Positions 26,476 to 35,600 of a stretch of 64,000 nucleotides of DNA are shown here, piece after piece. Each line of letters begins with the position of its first letter. Position 1 is the stretch's first letter. The notes below the pieces were generated by a model. It had not been told where the DNA came from, did not search any database, and worked only from the letters and a program-made list of their open reading frames with translations. The stretch comes from Pseudomonas fluorescens (GTDB taxonomy: Bacteria > Pseudomonadota > Gammaproteobacteria > Pseudomonadales > Pseudomonadaceae): the NCBI RefSeq assembly GCF_000967965.1, contig NZ_LACC01000009.1, forward strand, positions 98,785 to 162,784. The letters are read 5' to 3'. Made by a program: the position numbers and the translations under genes.

Positions 26476-26486
26476 CTGAGCTGACG

Positions 26487-26555
26487 CTATCGCGAGCAGG
26501 CTCACTCCTACATTGGAATGCATTCCAAATGTGGGAGTGAGCCTGCTCGCGATAG
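26487..26555. repeat. 69-base REP palindrome between convergent genes
   Basis: Two REP arms flank a TTGGAATGCATTCCAA centre, making an almost complete 69-base palindrome. It lies between the plus-strand SphA-like gene and the minus-strand PLP-enzyme gene and is likely a bidirectional terminator. Confidence 0.85.
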
Positions 26556-26580
26556 CGGTCTAACAGACTCAGAATCTTCC

Positions 26581-27864
26581 TCAGGAATACACCGGCCAGA
26601 TATCCACAATCTTCCCACCCCGAACCGCCAGCAAATCCCCGAACTGCAACAACACCGACTCGGTCTGGGTCGGGCGCAAGAACACCTGGTCCTCCACCGT
26701 CAACCCCACCGCCGCCGAACCATTGACCATTTCCTGATTCGAGCTGCGGCCATACACGCCATTGCTCTGCAACCCCGCTGGCGATTCGAACTCCGCCATC
26801 CAGTTACCGCCATAGATGAAATACGTCTCGCGCTGATTGGTGTCCCACCAGGAAAACAACCTGGACTTGTCATCCAGCGCCGGAATATTCACCGCCCCGG
26901 TGCTTTTCAACACCGGCGTGGCGATATAAGCGGCCGGCATATGCTCGGCCAGTGACGGCAAATCATAGTGAGTGGGCTTGAGCAGCCCCGTCCCCACCGA
27001 TACTTCACTGCTGAGCTGTTCGTGCTCATGCATGCGATAGCTCGGGCTGCCGGCCGTATTGAGGGTCAGCCCTTCGCGCCACAAACCGGGGTATTGCTGA
27101 CGGGTGAAATCGACGCAGCGGTTGTAAATCACCATTACCCTGGCGAACAGATCTTCAGGCGAGCCCAGAATCCCCGGCACGCCCATGCCCACGAACGGGT
27201 CGTAGCCCATGAATCCGGCGAATTCCAGGTGCTGCGGGTGCTGGCTGATCAACGCCAGCATCTGCCCGAGTACGCCAAGGTCGCTGACGCCACCGCGATG
27301 CAGCCCGACATCCAGCTCGATGTTCACCCGCATTCGCGTGCCCAGCCCTTGGGCCAGGGCGAGGTATTGCTGCAGGCGCTCCGGTGTATCAAGCAGCCAT
27401 TGCAATTGCTTCGAAGGGTCGAAAGGCCCCTTGTGCGATTGATAGAACAACTCGGCCGAACGCACCGGCAGCGGCTTGCCCAACAGAATGTCGGCCTCGG
27501 CAAACTGCACCGCGTCATGGTTGAGAAACGGCTGGTGAAACGACATCAGGCGTTGGGTGCCGGCGCGCTGGGCGATGTAGGCCAGGAGCCCCGGTGCCGG
27601 CAGTGATTTTTCCACCAGGCGCAGGTGCTTGCCGCCGCGCTTGACCGATTGCATCACCACATCGATGTTGTGATCCAGCCGATCAAGGTCGATCAGCATC
27701 ACCGGTCGCATCGGGCCGTGATCCTTGAGTTCGCGGTTCAGCGTACGGAAGTAATCGCTGTACGGCGCACCTCGGTCACCCGGCCGCAGCCACGCCCCGA
27801 CACCCAGCAACAAGGCGCCGACACCCGCGCTGCCAAGCAAGAAATTGCGGCGATTGACGGCCAT
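26581..27864 (-). CDS. Tat-type exported PLP enzyme (DSD1/D-threonine aldolase-like)
   Basis: A 427-residue protein of the fold-type III (alanine racemase) PLP family, D-serine dehydratase/D-threonine aldolase branch. A Tat-like signal NRRNFLLGSAGVGALLLG is at residues 4-21. The PLP lysine is probably in LRLVEKSLPAPGLL (about residue 85). GFMGYDPFVGMGVPG and SVGTGLLKPTHYD are later family segments. Export of a PLP enzyme is unusual. Its ATG shares a base with the preceding stop (TGATG), so it is coupled to the lactone oxidase. The substrate is unknown; a D-amino acid or hydroxy-amino acid is likely. Confidence 0.8.
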   Translation of the reverse strand: MAVNRRNFLLGSAGVGALLLGVGAWLRPGDRGAPYSDYFRTLNRELKDHGPMRPVMLIDLDRLDHNIDVVMQSVKRGGKHLRLVEKSLPAPGLLAYIAQRAGTQRLMSFHQPFLNHDAVQFAEADILLGKPLPVRSAELFYQSHKGPFDPSKQLQWLLDTPERLQQYLALAQGLGTRMRVNIELDVGLHRGGVSDLGVLGQMLALISQHPQHLEFAGFMGYDPFVGMGVPGILGSPEDLFARVMVIYNRCVDFTRQQYPGLWREGLTLNTAGSPSYRMHEHEQLSSEVSVGTGLLKPTHYDLPSLAEHMPAAYIATPVLKSTGAVNIPALDDKSRLFSWWDTNQRETYFIYGGNWMAEFESPAGLQSNGVYGRSSNQEMVNGSAAVGLTVEDQVFLRPTQTESVLLQFGDLLAVRGGKIVDIWPVYS

Positions 27865-29258
27865 CAGCTCACCCCCAGAATGGAAGACAGATGCGCATTG
27901 AGAAATTTGCCGCTGGGGTCGAGTGCCTGCCGCACCTGGATGAAATCCTGCCAGCGTGGGTACAGCGGCTGCAGGCTTTTCGCGTTCAGGGTATGCAACT
28001 TACCCCAGTGCGGCCGGCCGTTGTACTTCCAGAAAATCGGCTCGATGGCGGCGAAGAAGTTGTGATGATCCATCTGGTAATGCTGGTGGACCGAGATCGA
28101 ACAGCTGTCGCGGCCTTCGAACATGCTCAGGGGAATGTCGTCGGCCTTGACGTAACGGTACTCGATCGGAAACCAGGTGCGCAGGTCCTTGTCCTGGATC
28201 AGTTTGAGGATCTCGCGCAAACAGGCCGGGCCGTATTCCGCCGGCACGGAATATTCCATTTCGTTGAAACGCACCGTGCGCACGTTGGCGTAGATGTCGA
28301 ACGAGTCACCCACCCGGTCATCGAAACTGGCCAGGTGGCGCAGGTTATTGAGCATGGTGCGGCGCAGGTCCGGGAAGTCGCTGGCGTATTTGTCGATCTT
28401 CTCGATCAGCGTGACGAACTCGTTGCCGCCCTCCTCATCCGCCGGGACCGGCGGTGTCGCCGGGTCGGTGGTTTCGTTCAGGGCGATCGACAAGGCGTAG
28501 TCGGAATGGGTCACCACGAGCATTTCCCAGTGCTGGTTTTCCCGGGTGTTCTTGTCCAGGTCTTCCAGCAACTCTTCGGTTTTAGCGATCCATTGGCGCT
28601 CCCGCAAGCGATACGCCGGGCGGTTTTGCAGACGCACCCTGGTGGCCACGCCCAGCGCCCCCAGGGATACCCGAGCTGCGTTGAACACTTCGGGATGGCG
28701 GTCGGCGTCGCAGTCCAGCACCTCGCCGCTGGCGGTCACCAGCTGCATGCCGCAGACATGGGCAGAATAGGATTGAAAGTTCTTACCGGTACCGTGGGTC
28801 GAGGTCGAGATCGCGCCGGCCAAGGTCTGGTAATCGATGTCAGCCATGTTTTGCAGGGCCTGGCCTATGTCCTTGAGCGGCGTGCCCATGCGTGACATCG
28901 GCGTACCGGCGGCGAACTCGGCCTGCAGCGTTTGCGGATCGTGATCGAGCAACCCCGTGAAATAGCTCAGTGACAGCAAGGTGCCGTCGGTGGGCACCAG
29001 CGCGCTGAAGGAGTGCGCCGAGCCCACCGGCCGAATCCTGCCGGGGGCCTGGCGCACCACGTGCGTCAACTCATCCAGGTTCTTGGGCGCCAGCCGCGCC
29101 GCCGGCAGGCAACTCTGGCCTCCCGACCAGTTGCGCCAGGGAATCAGGCGTGGCGCGCGCAGCAGCTCGGCCAGTGCCGGTGTTGAGCCAAGCGCGGTAA
29201 AGGCGCCAATGACGCTCGCCCGTTGCAACAACTGACGCCGTGTCAGGTCCATCGTCAT
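27864..29258 (-). CDS. Tat-type exported FAD oxidase, D-arabinono-1,4-lactone oxidase family
   Basis: A 464-residue protein of the VAO/ALO family. A Tat signal TRRQLLQRASVIGAF follows the start at 29258 (AGGGTG upstream). The FAD domain has RPVGSAHSFSALV (His expected for covalent flavin attachment), GAISTSTHGTGKN and a C-terminal ALO domain with FEGRDSCSISVHQHY and GRPHWGKLHTL. It would oxidise a sugar lactone or related alcohol in the periplasm, using oxygen or passing electrons to the cytochrome c5-like lipoprotein encoded just upstream. The stop overlaps the PLP-enzyme start. Confidence 0.88.
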   Translation of the reverse strand: MTMDLTRRQLLQRASVIGAFTALGSTPALAELLRAPRLIPWRNWSGGQSCLPAARLAPKNLDELTHVVRQAPGRIRPVGSAHSFSALVPTDGTLLSLSYFTGLLDHDPQTLQAEFAAGTPMSRMGTPLKDIGQALQNMADIDYQTLAGAISTSTHGTGKNFQSYSAHVCGMQLVTASGEVLDCDADRHPEVFNAARVSLGALGVATRVRLQNRPAYRLRERQWIAKTEELLEDLDKNTRENQHWEMLVVTHSDYALSIALNETTDPATPPVPADEEGGNEFVTLIEKIDKYASDFPDLRRTMLNNLRHLASFDDRVGDSFDIYANVRTVRFNEMEYSVPAEYGPACLREILKLIQDKDLRTWFPIEYRYVKADDIPLSMFEGRDSCSISVHQHYQMDHHNFFAAIEPIFWKYNGRPHWGKLHTLNAKSLQPLYPRWQDFIQVRQALDPSGKFLNAHLSSILGVS

Positions 29259-29280
29259 GAATCGCACCCTGCCGTTCTTG

Positions 29281-29667
29281 TTATTGGATTTGCTGGCCGG
29301 ACATAAAGGCAATCAGCGCCAGGAACTGTTCTTGCGAACACTGCATGCACATGCCCATCGGCGGCATGCCGTTGTAACCGTTGATCGCGTGGTCGAGCAG
29401 CGTGTCGGCACCCTGCAATACCCGTGGTTGCCAGGCCTTGATGTCGCCGGTCAGCGGCGCCCCGGCCGCCGGGTTGGCGTGGCACAGCTTGCAGCTGTTG
29501 TCGTAGACCTGCGCCAGCTCGACGTCGGCGGGCCTCGCTGCGCCTGCTTCGCTGCGGGTCGGCGGGTTGTTCGGCTTTTCGCCGCACCCGGCAAGCAACG
29601 CCGCAAAGACACACCCCACCAAGGCCAAACAAAGGCTAGGCTTTTCAGTTAATCGGCTTGCCCGCAT
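29281..29667 (-). CDS. Cytochrome c5-type lipoprotein
   Basis: A 128-residue exported monohaem cytochrome. The signal ends in a lipobox LLAGCGEK (about residues 24-31), so it should be lipid-anchored. The haem motif is CKLCH, the likely Met ligand lies in YNGMPPMGM, and CMQC is the extra cysteine pair typical of c5 cytochromes. GAGAGGA precedes the ATG. It is 22 bases upstream of the lactone oxidase gene and is the obvious electron acceptor for it. Confidence 0.9.
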   Translation of the reverse strand: MRASRLTEKPSLCLALVGCVFAALLAGCGEKPNNPPTRSEAGAARPADVELAQVYDNSCKLCHANPAAGAPLTGDIKAWQPRVLQGADTLLDHAINGYNGMPPMGMCMQCSQEQFLALIAFMSGQQIQ

Positions 29668-29932
29668 GGCTGTCCTCTCAATGGCTGCCCGGCCAGCCGG
29701 GTGCAGCTCTTTTTGTTGTGATCAAGGAGAGTCAACATTAAGGCACCCCGCGCGGGCGGGTTGAGGGCATTGGGGGCCAACAAGGGGCGCTTCTGAGGCC
29801 ATGACGGAAGGCTCCGATAAGTCCCCGGACATCACGCTGTGCGGAAAAACGCTGAGATGAGTCATGACAAGCGTTGCTGAGGTCTGCTAAAACGATTCAT
29901 CAGTGCATCAGCCAATCCAGAGGGGTAGCGAC

Positions 29933-31558
29933 ATGACCACAGCCAATATTCTTCAGAACCTGTTCCCAAGCCCCGCCGACATCCCGGAAAAGTACCGCCT
30001 CGACGGCCAGACCGAGCAGCGCGAGTACCTGGTCGATGGCGAACTGAGAACCTGGAACGGGCCACTGGCCCAGGTCCGCAGCCCGGTGTACCTGGCAGGC
30101 CCGAATGGCGACGAGCAAGTGATCCTCGGCAGCACCCCGCTGCTGGATGCCGACACCGCGTTGACCGCCCTCGACGCAGCAGTCCGTGCCTACGACCGCG
30201 GCCAGGGCCTGTGGCCGACCATGCGCGTGGCCGAACGCATCCAGCACGTCGAAACCTTCCTCGGGCGCATGCGCGAGCAGCGCGACGCCGTGGTCAAGTT
30301 GCTGATGTGGGAAATCGGCAAGAACCTCAAGGACTCGGAAAAAGAGTTCGACCGCACCTGTGACTACATCGTCGACACCATCAACGCGCTGAAGGAACTC
30401 GACCGCCGTTCCAGCCGCTTCGAACTGGAACAGGACACCCTCGGCCAGATCCGTCGCGTACCGATGGGCGTGGCCCTGTGCATGGGGCCTTACAACTATC
30501 CGTTGAACGAAACCTTCACCACGCTGATCCCGGCGCTGATCATGGGCAACACCGTGGTGTTCAAGCCAGCCAAGCTCGGCGTGCTGCTGATTCGCCCGCT
30601 GCTGGAGGCCTTCCGCGACAGCTTTCCGACCGGGGTGATCAACGTCATCTACGGCAGCGGCCGCGAGACGGTCAGTGCGTTGATGGCCAGCGGCAAGATC
30701 GACATCTTTGCCTTCATTGGCACCAACAAGGCCGCCAGTAACCTGAAAAAACTCCACCCGAGACCCCACCGCCTGCGCGCGGCGCTGGGCCTGGATGCGA
30801 AAAACCCGGGCATCGTCCTGCCGGAAGTGGATCTGGACAATGCGGTCAGTGAAGCGGTGACCGGCTCGCTGTCGTTCAATGGCCAGCGCTGCACCGCGCT
30901 GAAGATCCTGTTTGTCCACGAAGACGTGGTCGAGTCCTTCATCGAAAAATTCAATGCCAGGCTCGCCAACCTCAAACCCGGCATGCCCTGGGAAAGTGGC
31001 GTAGCCCTGACGCCGCTGCCGGAATCGGGCAAGGTCGACTATCTGCATGCACTGGTGGCGGACGCCGAGAGCAAAGGCGCCAAGGTGGTCAACCCCAACG
31101 GCGGCGAAGCTCGTGCGTCGTTCTTCTACCCGGCGGTGCTGTACCCGGTCACGCCGCAGATGCGGGTTTATCAGGAAGAACAGTTCGGCCCCGTCATCCC
31201 CATCGTGCCGTACCGGCATCTGGATACCGTGATCGACTACGTACTGGAGTCGGACTTCGGCCAGCAATTGAGCATCTTCGGCACCAACCCGGTGGCGGTC
31301 GGCCGGCTGGTGGACACCTTCGCCAATCAGGTCGGGCGCATCAACCTCAATGCCCAGTGCCAGCGCGGCCCGGACACCTATCCCTTCAATGGCCGCAAGA
31401 ACTCGGCCGAAGGCACCTTGTCGGTCCATGACGCACTTCGGGTGTTTTCGATCCGTACCTTGGTAGCCACCAAGTTCCAGGAGACCAACAAGGACCTGAT
31501 CAGCGAGATCATCAGCGGCCGCAGTTCGAGCTTCCTGACCACCGACTACATCTTCTGA
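29933..31558 (+). CDS. gapN: NADP-dependent glyceraldehyde-3-phosphate dehydrogenase (non-phosphorylating)
   Basis: A 541-residue aldehyde dehydrogenase of the GapN type, oxidising glyceraldehyde-3-phosphate to 3-phosphoglycerate with NADP. Segments are VPMGVALCMGPYNYPLNETF, FKPAK and catalytic Cys in SFNGQRCTALK (about residue 321). The usual ELGGK segment with the general-base Glu reads ALGLDAKNP here, which I believe is a trait of this long bacterial/algal GapN branch. ATG 29933 follows GAGGGG; ten codons upstream are open but lack a ribosome site. It may be co-transcribed with the FUSC gene. Confidence 0.85.
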   Translation: MTTANILQNLFPSPADIPEKYRLDGQTEQREYLVDGELRTWNGPLAQVRSPVYLAGPNGDEQVILGSTPLLDADTALTALDAAVRAYDRGQGLWPTMRVAERIQHVETFLGRMREQRDAVVKLLMWEIGKNLKDSEKEFDRTCDYIVDTINALKELDRRSSRFELEQDTLGQIRRVPMGVALCMGPYNYPLNETFTTLIPALIMGNTVVFKPAKLGVLLIRPLLEAFRDSFPTGVINVIYGSGRETVSALMASGKIDIFAFIGTNKAASNLKKLHPRPHRLRAALGLDAKNPGIVLPEVDLDNAVSEAVTGSLSFNGQRCTALKILFVHEDVVESFIEKFNARLANLKPGMPWESGVALTPLPESGKVDYLHALVADAESKGAKVVNPNGGEARASFFYPAVLYPVTPQMRVYQEEQFGPVIPIVPYRHLDTVIDYVLESDFGQQLSIFGTNPVAVGRLVDTFANQVGRINLNAQCQRGPDTYPFNGRKNSAEGTLSVHDALRVFSIRTLVATKFQETNKDLISEIISGRSSSFLTTDYIF

Positions 31559-31602
31559 GGAGAGCCAGCCTGAGTACATCCATAGCCCATCGACTGCCAC
31601 CC

Positions 31603-32643
31603 TTGCTGCGCCGACTGCTGCGTCCGCTGCTGGACCCGTACCGGCGCTACCGCCATGCCCGAGTGATCCATGCGGTGCGGGTGTCGCTCGGGTTGCTGGC
31701 GACGATCCTGCTGACCACCGGGATCAATCTGCCCCACGGTGAGTGGGCGTCGGTAACGATGCTGGTGGTGATCGGCGGCTTGCAGCACCACGGCAACATC
31801 GGCAAGAAAGCCGCCGAGCGCGCCATCGGCACCTTGATCGGCGCCGGTGTCGGCCTGGTACTGGTGGCACAACACGCCTGGCTCGGGATGCCCTGGCTGA
31901 CCTATTTCGCGATGTCGGTGGTCTGCGGGGTTTTCTCGTATCACGCCATCGGCAAGGGTGGTTACACGGCGCTGCTGTCGGCGATTACCGTGTTCATCGT
32001 TGCCGGGCACGGCGACAACCCGGTCACCGATGGCTTGTGGCGCGGGGTGGATATCCTGATCGGCATTGCCCTGGCCCTGGCGTTTTCCTTCGCCCTGCCG
32101 CTGTACGCGGTTTATTCCTGGCGCTACAACCTGGCCGATGCGCTGCGTGATTGCGCGAAAATCTACGGGCGCATCATTGACGGCCAAGCCATCACCGCCG
32201 ACGAACACATCAAGCTCATGACCCGCCTGAACGCGGCGATGGTGCAACTTCGTTCACTGATGCCCTCGGTGTCCAAGGAAGTGAAGATTTCCATAACCGA
32301 CCTCGATGCCCTCCAGCGCAACCTGCGCATGTGCGTCAGCACCCTGGAAATCCTCGGCAATACCCGACCGGATGCCAATGACCCCGAGGCGATGTCGCTG
32401 ATGCAAACAGCATTGAAAGCCGAGCATCGGCAGATTCGCGTGCAATTGATCGGCATGGCCCGGGCGTTGAAATCAGGCGCCGCCCAGCGGCTCAATCGTC
32501 CCGTGGATGTGCCGCTTGTCAGCCTCGATGCGCCGGTCTACAACATGCTGGACGGCTATCGCTTGCTGACTCAACAACTGGCCGCCAACGTCGGCGAGAT
32601 GTGCCAGCGCCTGGCCAAGAGCGCGCCGCGCTGGAATATCTGA
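31603..32643 (+). CDS. FUSC-family inner-membrane protein
   Basis: A membrane protein of the FUSC/YccS aromatic-acid-exporter-like family, 346 residues from the TTG at 31603. About five or six hydrophobic spans fill residues 25-175 (SLGLLATILLTTGINLPHG, GTLIGAGVGLVLVA, ALALAFSFALPLY), followed by a cytoplasmic helical tail. No ATG lies near the start. GAGGAGAG just after the gapN stop points instead to a CTG at 31570 giving an N-terminus 11 residues longer (LSTSIAHRLPP), so the true start is uncertain. Function is probably efflux. Confidence 0.82.
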   Translation: MLRRLLRPLLDPYRRYRHARVIHAVRVSLGLLATILLTTGINLPHGEWASVTMLVVIGGLQHHGNIGKKAAERAIGTLIGAGVGLVLVAQHAWLGMPWLTYFAMSVVCGVFSYHAIGKGGYTALLSAITVFIVAGHGDNPVTDGLWRGVDILIGIALALAFSFALPLYAVYSWRYNLADALRDCAKIYGRIIDGQAITADEHIKLMTRLNAAMVQLRSLMPSVSKEVKISITDLDALQRNLRMCVSTLEILGNTRPDANDPEAMSLMQTALKAEHRQIRVQLIGMARALKSGAAQRLNRPVDVPLVSLDAPVYNMLDGYRLLTQQLAANVGEMCQRLAKSAPRWNI

Positions 32644-32658
32644 CGCCTGGGGCGCGGG

Positions 32659-33555
32659 TTACGGCGTCACCGTGCGCCGAAACTTCAGCGACCAGCCTTG
32701 TTGCATGCCGGCAGCGGCCAGCAGAATCGCCGCGACGCCGATCCATTGCAGCGGCTCCAGGCGATGGTCGAAAGCGAACCAGTCGACGAAAATCGCCGCG
32801 ATCGGGTAGATGAAGGACAGCGCGCCCGTCAGCGCAGTCGGCAGTTTTTGAATCGCGCCGTACAGCAACACGTACATCACGCCGGTGTGCACCATGCCCA
32901 GCGTCACCAGGCTGGCCCACGCACTCGGTGCCTGCGGCAGTACGGAAAGATTCGCGAATGGCGCGAGCAACAACACGCCGGTGCTGACCTGGATCAGTGC
33001 GATCAAATGCGGCGGGGTCCCAGTCAAACGCTTGATGATCAACGCGGCAATCGCGTAGAGAAACGCCGCGCCCAAGGCCAAGGCAATGCCCATCAGGTAA
33101 TCGCCGCCGCTCTCGCCCTGGCTGCCATGGGCGCTGACAATCGCCAGCATCCCGAGAAACGAAACGCCCAGCCAGGTCAGTTTCTGCGCGGTGATCTTTT
33201 CGTTGAGGAACAACGCCGCCAGCCCGACCAGCATGAACGGCTGGACGTTATAGACGGCGGTGCCGATGGCAATTGACGCCCGGGAATAGGACGCGAACAA
33301 CAGCACCCAGTTGCCGACAATCGCCACACCGCTGAGCACGGCGAGCAGGAACGTGGTGCGGGTCAGAATGCCGGGGCGCAGAAAGCCAAAGGCCGCGCAA
33401 ATCAACAGCAAGGTGCCGGCACCGAACAGGCAGCGCCAGAACACCACGTCCAGCACCGGTTGCCCGGACACCAGCACGAACCAACCGATGGTGCCGGAGA
33501 TCAGCATGGCGGCCGTCATTTCGAACGAACCGCGGCGTAGGGATTTGTCCATCAT
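32659..33555 (-). CDS. EamA-family (DMT) transporter
   Basis: A 298-residue inner-membrane protein with about ten spans in two EamA repeats (residues about 10-140 and 155-290). Segments include GTIGWFVLVSGQPVLDVVFWR and GALSFIYPIAAIFVDWF. ATG 33555 follows AGGAG. It is divergent from the Lrp-family gene, 133 bases away, an arrangement common for amino-acid exporters controlled by an adjacent Lrp regulator. The substrate is not identified. Confidence 0.9.
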   Translation of the reverse strand: MMDKSLRRGSFEMTAAMLISGTIGWFVLVSGQPVLDVVFWRCLFGAGTLLLICAAFGFLRPGILTRTTFLLAVLSGVAIVGNWVLLFASYSRASIAIGTAVYNVQPFMLVGLAALFLNEKITAQKLTWLGVSFLGMLAIVSAHGSQGESGGDYLMGIALALGAAFLYAIAALIIKRLTGTPPHLIALIQVSTGVLLLAPFANLSVLPQAPSAWASLVTLGMVHTGVMYVLLYGAIQKLPTALTGALSFIYPIAAIFVDWFAFDHRLEPLQWIGVAAILLAAAGMQQGWSLKFRRTVTP

Positions 33556-33688
33556 CAGACTCCTGTGTTTGTGGCCAAAGTATGCCAATGCACCCAGGGG
33601 CTACTCCAGAGCAAAAAGCAGGCTAAACTCGGAATCTGCCTTTTTTATAAAGGCCATTTGGAAAAAACGCCTAACGGAGGGTTTCGCC

Positions 33689-34126
33689 ATGACCGATGAC
33701 ATCGACCAGCTGCTGATCACGGCGCTGATGGAAGACTCGCGGCGCTCGCTCAAGGCCCTGGCGCAAATCAGCGGACTGTCCTCCCCCAGCGTTGCCGAGC
33801 GTTTGCGCCGCCTGGAGGAACGAGGCGTGCTCAAGGGCTACACCGTTGAAATCGACCCGAAATGCTTTGGCTATCAACTCCAGGCCATCGTGCGTATTCG
33901 CCCGCTGCCGGGGCAATTGCAGGAAGTGGAACGGCAAATCATGGCCATTCCCGAGTTCACCGAGTGCGACAAGGTGACCGGCGACGACTGTTTCATTGCG
34001 CGCCTGCATGTGCGCTCGATGGAACAACTGGACACCCTGCTCGACCGCCTCAACACCCACGCTGAAACCAATACGGCGATCGTCAAGAAAACCCCGGTCA
34101 AGCGCCGGTTGCCGCCCATGGCGTGA
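33689..34126 (+). CDS. Lrp/AsnC-family regulator
   Basis: A 145-residue regulator. The N-terminal helix-turn-helix reads LKALAQISGLSSPSVAERLRRL (about 22-43), then the RAM ligand/oligomerisation domain with FGYQLQAIVRIRPLPGQ and VTGDDCFIARLHV. The start is ATG 33689 with CGGAGG 9 bases before; a longer frame runs back into the EamA gene and is not used. It probably regulates the divergent transporter in response to an amino acid. Confidence 0.92.
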   Translation: MTDDIDQLLITALMEDSRRSLKALAQISGLSSPSVAERLRRLEERGVLKGYTVEIDPKCFGYQLQAIVRIRPLPGQLQEVERQIMAIPEFTECDKVTGDDCFIARLHVRSMEQLDTLLDRLNTHAETNTAIVKKTPVKRRLPPMA

Positions 34127-34182
34127 GTGATATTTATTTCAGCCTGCAGTAGATTGATGGTTTCCGGCGAAGGATTGACGGC

Positions 34183-34512
34183 ATGAAAACTCTGGCAATG
34201 CTGCTCGTGGCAATGACGCTTGCGGGGTGCGGCACGATTCAGACGGTTGTACGCAGTGACGAAGCGGCCGCAAAAAGCCTCAAGGACCACAAGAGTTATT
34301 GCGGCGCGGTACCACGAATCTACAGCGGCGTGACCTACGACTTTTGCACGCTGAATGCGCCCCTGGAAAAAGGCCGCGATGAGCAGGTACATGATAGTGC
34401 CCCTGCCATTGTGCTGATTGACGTGGTCATCTCCGGCGCTCTCGATACCCTGCTCCTGCCCTACACCATCTACCGCCAGCAAGCCGATGGCAGCATCGTC
34501 ATTACAGAGTAA
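34183..34512 (+). CDS. YceK/YidQ-like lipoprotein
   Basis: A 109-residue small lipoprotein. Signal MKTLAMLLVAMTLAGC ends at the lipidated Cys16. The body has YCGAVPRIYSGVTYDFC and ends SALDTLLLPYTIYRQ, a conserved pattern in YceK-family proteins of unknown function (VLIDVVISGALDT). AAGGA precedes the ATG. A strong terminator follows. Confidence 0.85.
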   Translation: MKTLAMLLVAMTLAGCGTIQTVVRSDEAAAKSLKDHKSYCGAVPRIYSGVTYDFCTLNAPLEKGRDEQVHDSAPAIVLIDVVISGALDTLLLPYTIYRQQADGSIVITE

Positions 34513-34530
34513 TCCTGGATTTGTGGTAAT

Positions 34531-34556
34531 AAAAAACCCGCCTGGGCGGGTTTTTT
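34531..34556. terminator. Bidirectional rho-independent terminator
   Basis: AAAAAACCCGCC and GGCGGGTTTTTT form a 12-bp inverted repeat around TG. It works in both directions, between the lipoprotein gene (plus) and the Bax-inhibitor-1 gene (minus). Confidence 0.92.
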
Positions 34557-34571
34557 ACTCAATGCCAACGA

Positions 34572-35243
34572 TCAGTCATCGCGGCCCATGATGCCGAACA
34601 GCTGCAACAAGCTGATGAACAGGTTGTAGATCGATACATACAGGCTGATGGTGGCCATGATGTAGTTACGCTCGCCGCCATGGATGATGGCGCTGGTCTG
34701 GAACAGAATGCAGACCGAGGAGAACAGCACGAAACCTGCGCTGATCGCCAGTTGCAGGCCGCTGATCTGGAAGAACATGCCCGCCAGCGTCGCACCCAGC
34801 AGCACGAAAAAGCCTGCCGTGATGAAACCGCCGAGGAAGCTCATGTCCTTGCGGGTAATCAGCACATACGCCGACAGACCGCCGAACACCAGTGCCGTCA
34901 TCGCGAACGCCGAGCTGACCACTTCAGCGCCGCCCTGCATGCCCAGGTAACGGTTAAGGATCGGGCCCAGCAGGAAACCCATGAAACCGGTCAGGGCAAA
35001 TGCCGACACCAGGCCCCAGGCCGAATCACGGAGTTTGTTGGTGAGGAAGAAAAGACCGTAGAAGCCGATCAGCACCACGAAAACGTTCGGGTAGCCAACA
35101 CGCATCTGCTGGGCAACGTAGGCCATTACACCGCTGAAAGCCAGGGTCAGGGCGAGCAAGCCGTATGTGTTGCGCAGGACGCGGCTAACCTCTAGCTGCT
35201 CAGCCTGCACGCTGTTATTAACTGCGTAATCCTGTTCGCGCAT
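34572..35243 (-). CDS. Bax inhibitor-1 family membrane protein (YccA-like)
   Basis: A 223-residue integral inner-membrane protein with seven predicted spans, of the TMBIM/BI-1 family. Landmarks are VLRNTYGLLALTLAFSGVMAY near the start and SLYVSIYNLFISLLQLFGI at the end. E. coli YccA modulates FtsH and Bacillus YetJ is a pH-sensitive calcium leak. CAGGAG precedes the ATG at 35243. It stands alone between a terminator and a tRNA gene. Confidence 0.93.
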   Translation of the reverse strand: MREQDYAVNNSVQAEQLEVSRVLRNTYGLLALTLAFSGVMAYVAQQMRVGYPNVFVVLIGFYGLFFLTNKLRDSAWGLVSAFALTGFMGFLLGPILNRYLGMQGGAEVVSSAFAMTALVFGGLSAYVLITRKDMSFLGGFITAGFFVLLGATLAGMFFQISGLQLAISAGFVLFSSVCILFQTSAIIHGGERNYIMATISLYVSIYNLFISLLQLFGIMGRDD

Positions 35244-35366
35244 GGCGACACTCCTGTTGGTTTGAAACGTTCAGTCGCAAAGATCATAACAGACGCTCTG
35301 TAACAAGCTATGCAGAGAGTTTGACAGTGTGTTTCATTCAGGTATTATGGCGCCCGCAACGCAAAC

Positions 35367-35454
35367 GGAGGTGTGGCCGAGTGGTTTAAGGCAACGGTCT
35401 TGAAAACCGTCGACTGTAACAGGTCCATGAGTTCGAATCCCATCGCCTCCGCCA
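35367..35454 (+). tRNA. tRNA-Ser (anticodon UGA)
   Basis: An 88-base class II tRNA. The acceptor stem pairs GGAGGTG (35367-35373) with CGCCTCC (35444-35450); discriminator G and an encoded CCA follow. The anticodon loop CTTGAAA has TGA at 35401-35403. The long variable arm and GTTCGAATCC T-loop are as expected for serine. Confidence 0.97.
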
Positions 35455-35463
35455 TATTTGTAC

Positions 35464-35495
35464 CGACAAAGCCCTGATTATTCAGGGCTTTGTCG
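35464..35495 (+). terminator. Terminator after tRNA-Ser
   Basis: CGACAAAGCCCTGA pairs with TCAGGGCTTTGTCG around a TTAT loop, a 14-bp perfect stem 9 bases after the tRNA. The following U tract is short. Confidence 0.8.
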
Positions 35496-35600
35496 TTTCC
35501 GGGGTTTGGAAAGAATCTCGGCGCAGGGCATGTGTTCCATAACTATTTTGGAGGCGTTCCAGAACTCAGCCAATTTTCAGCCCTGCATTCTTGCAACCTG

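Noticed and set aside
29900..31600. 566-codon minus-strand frame opposite gapN
   Set aside because: Antisense shadow; Gln/His-rich and without domain motifs.
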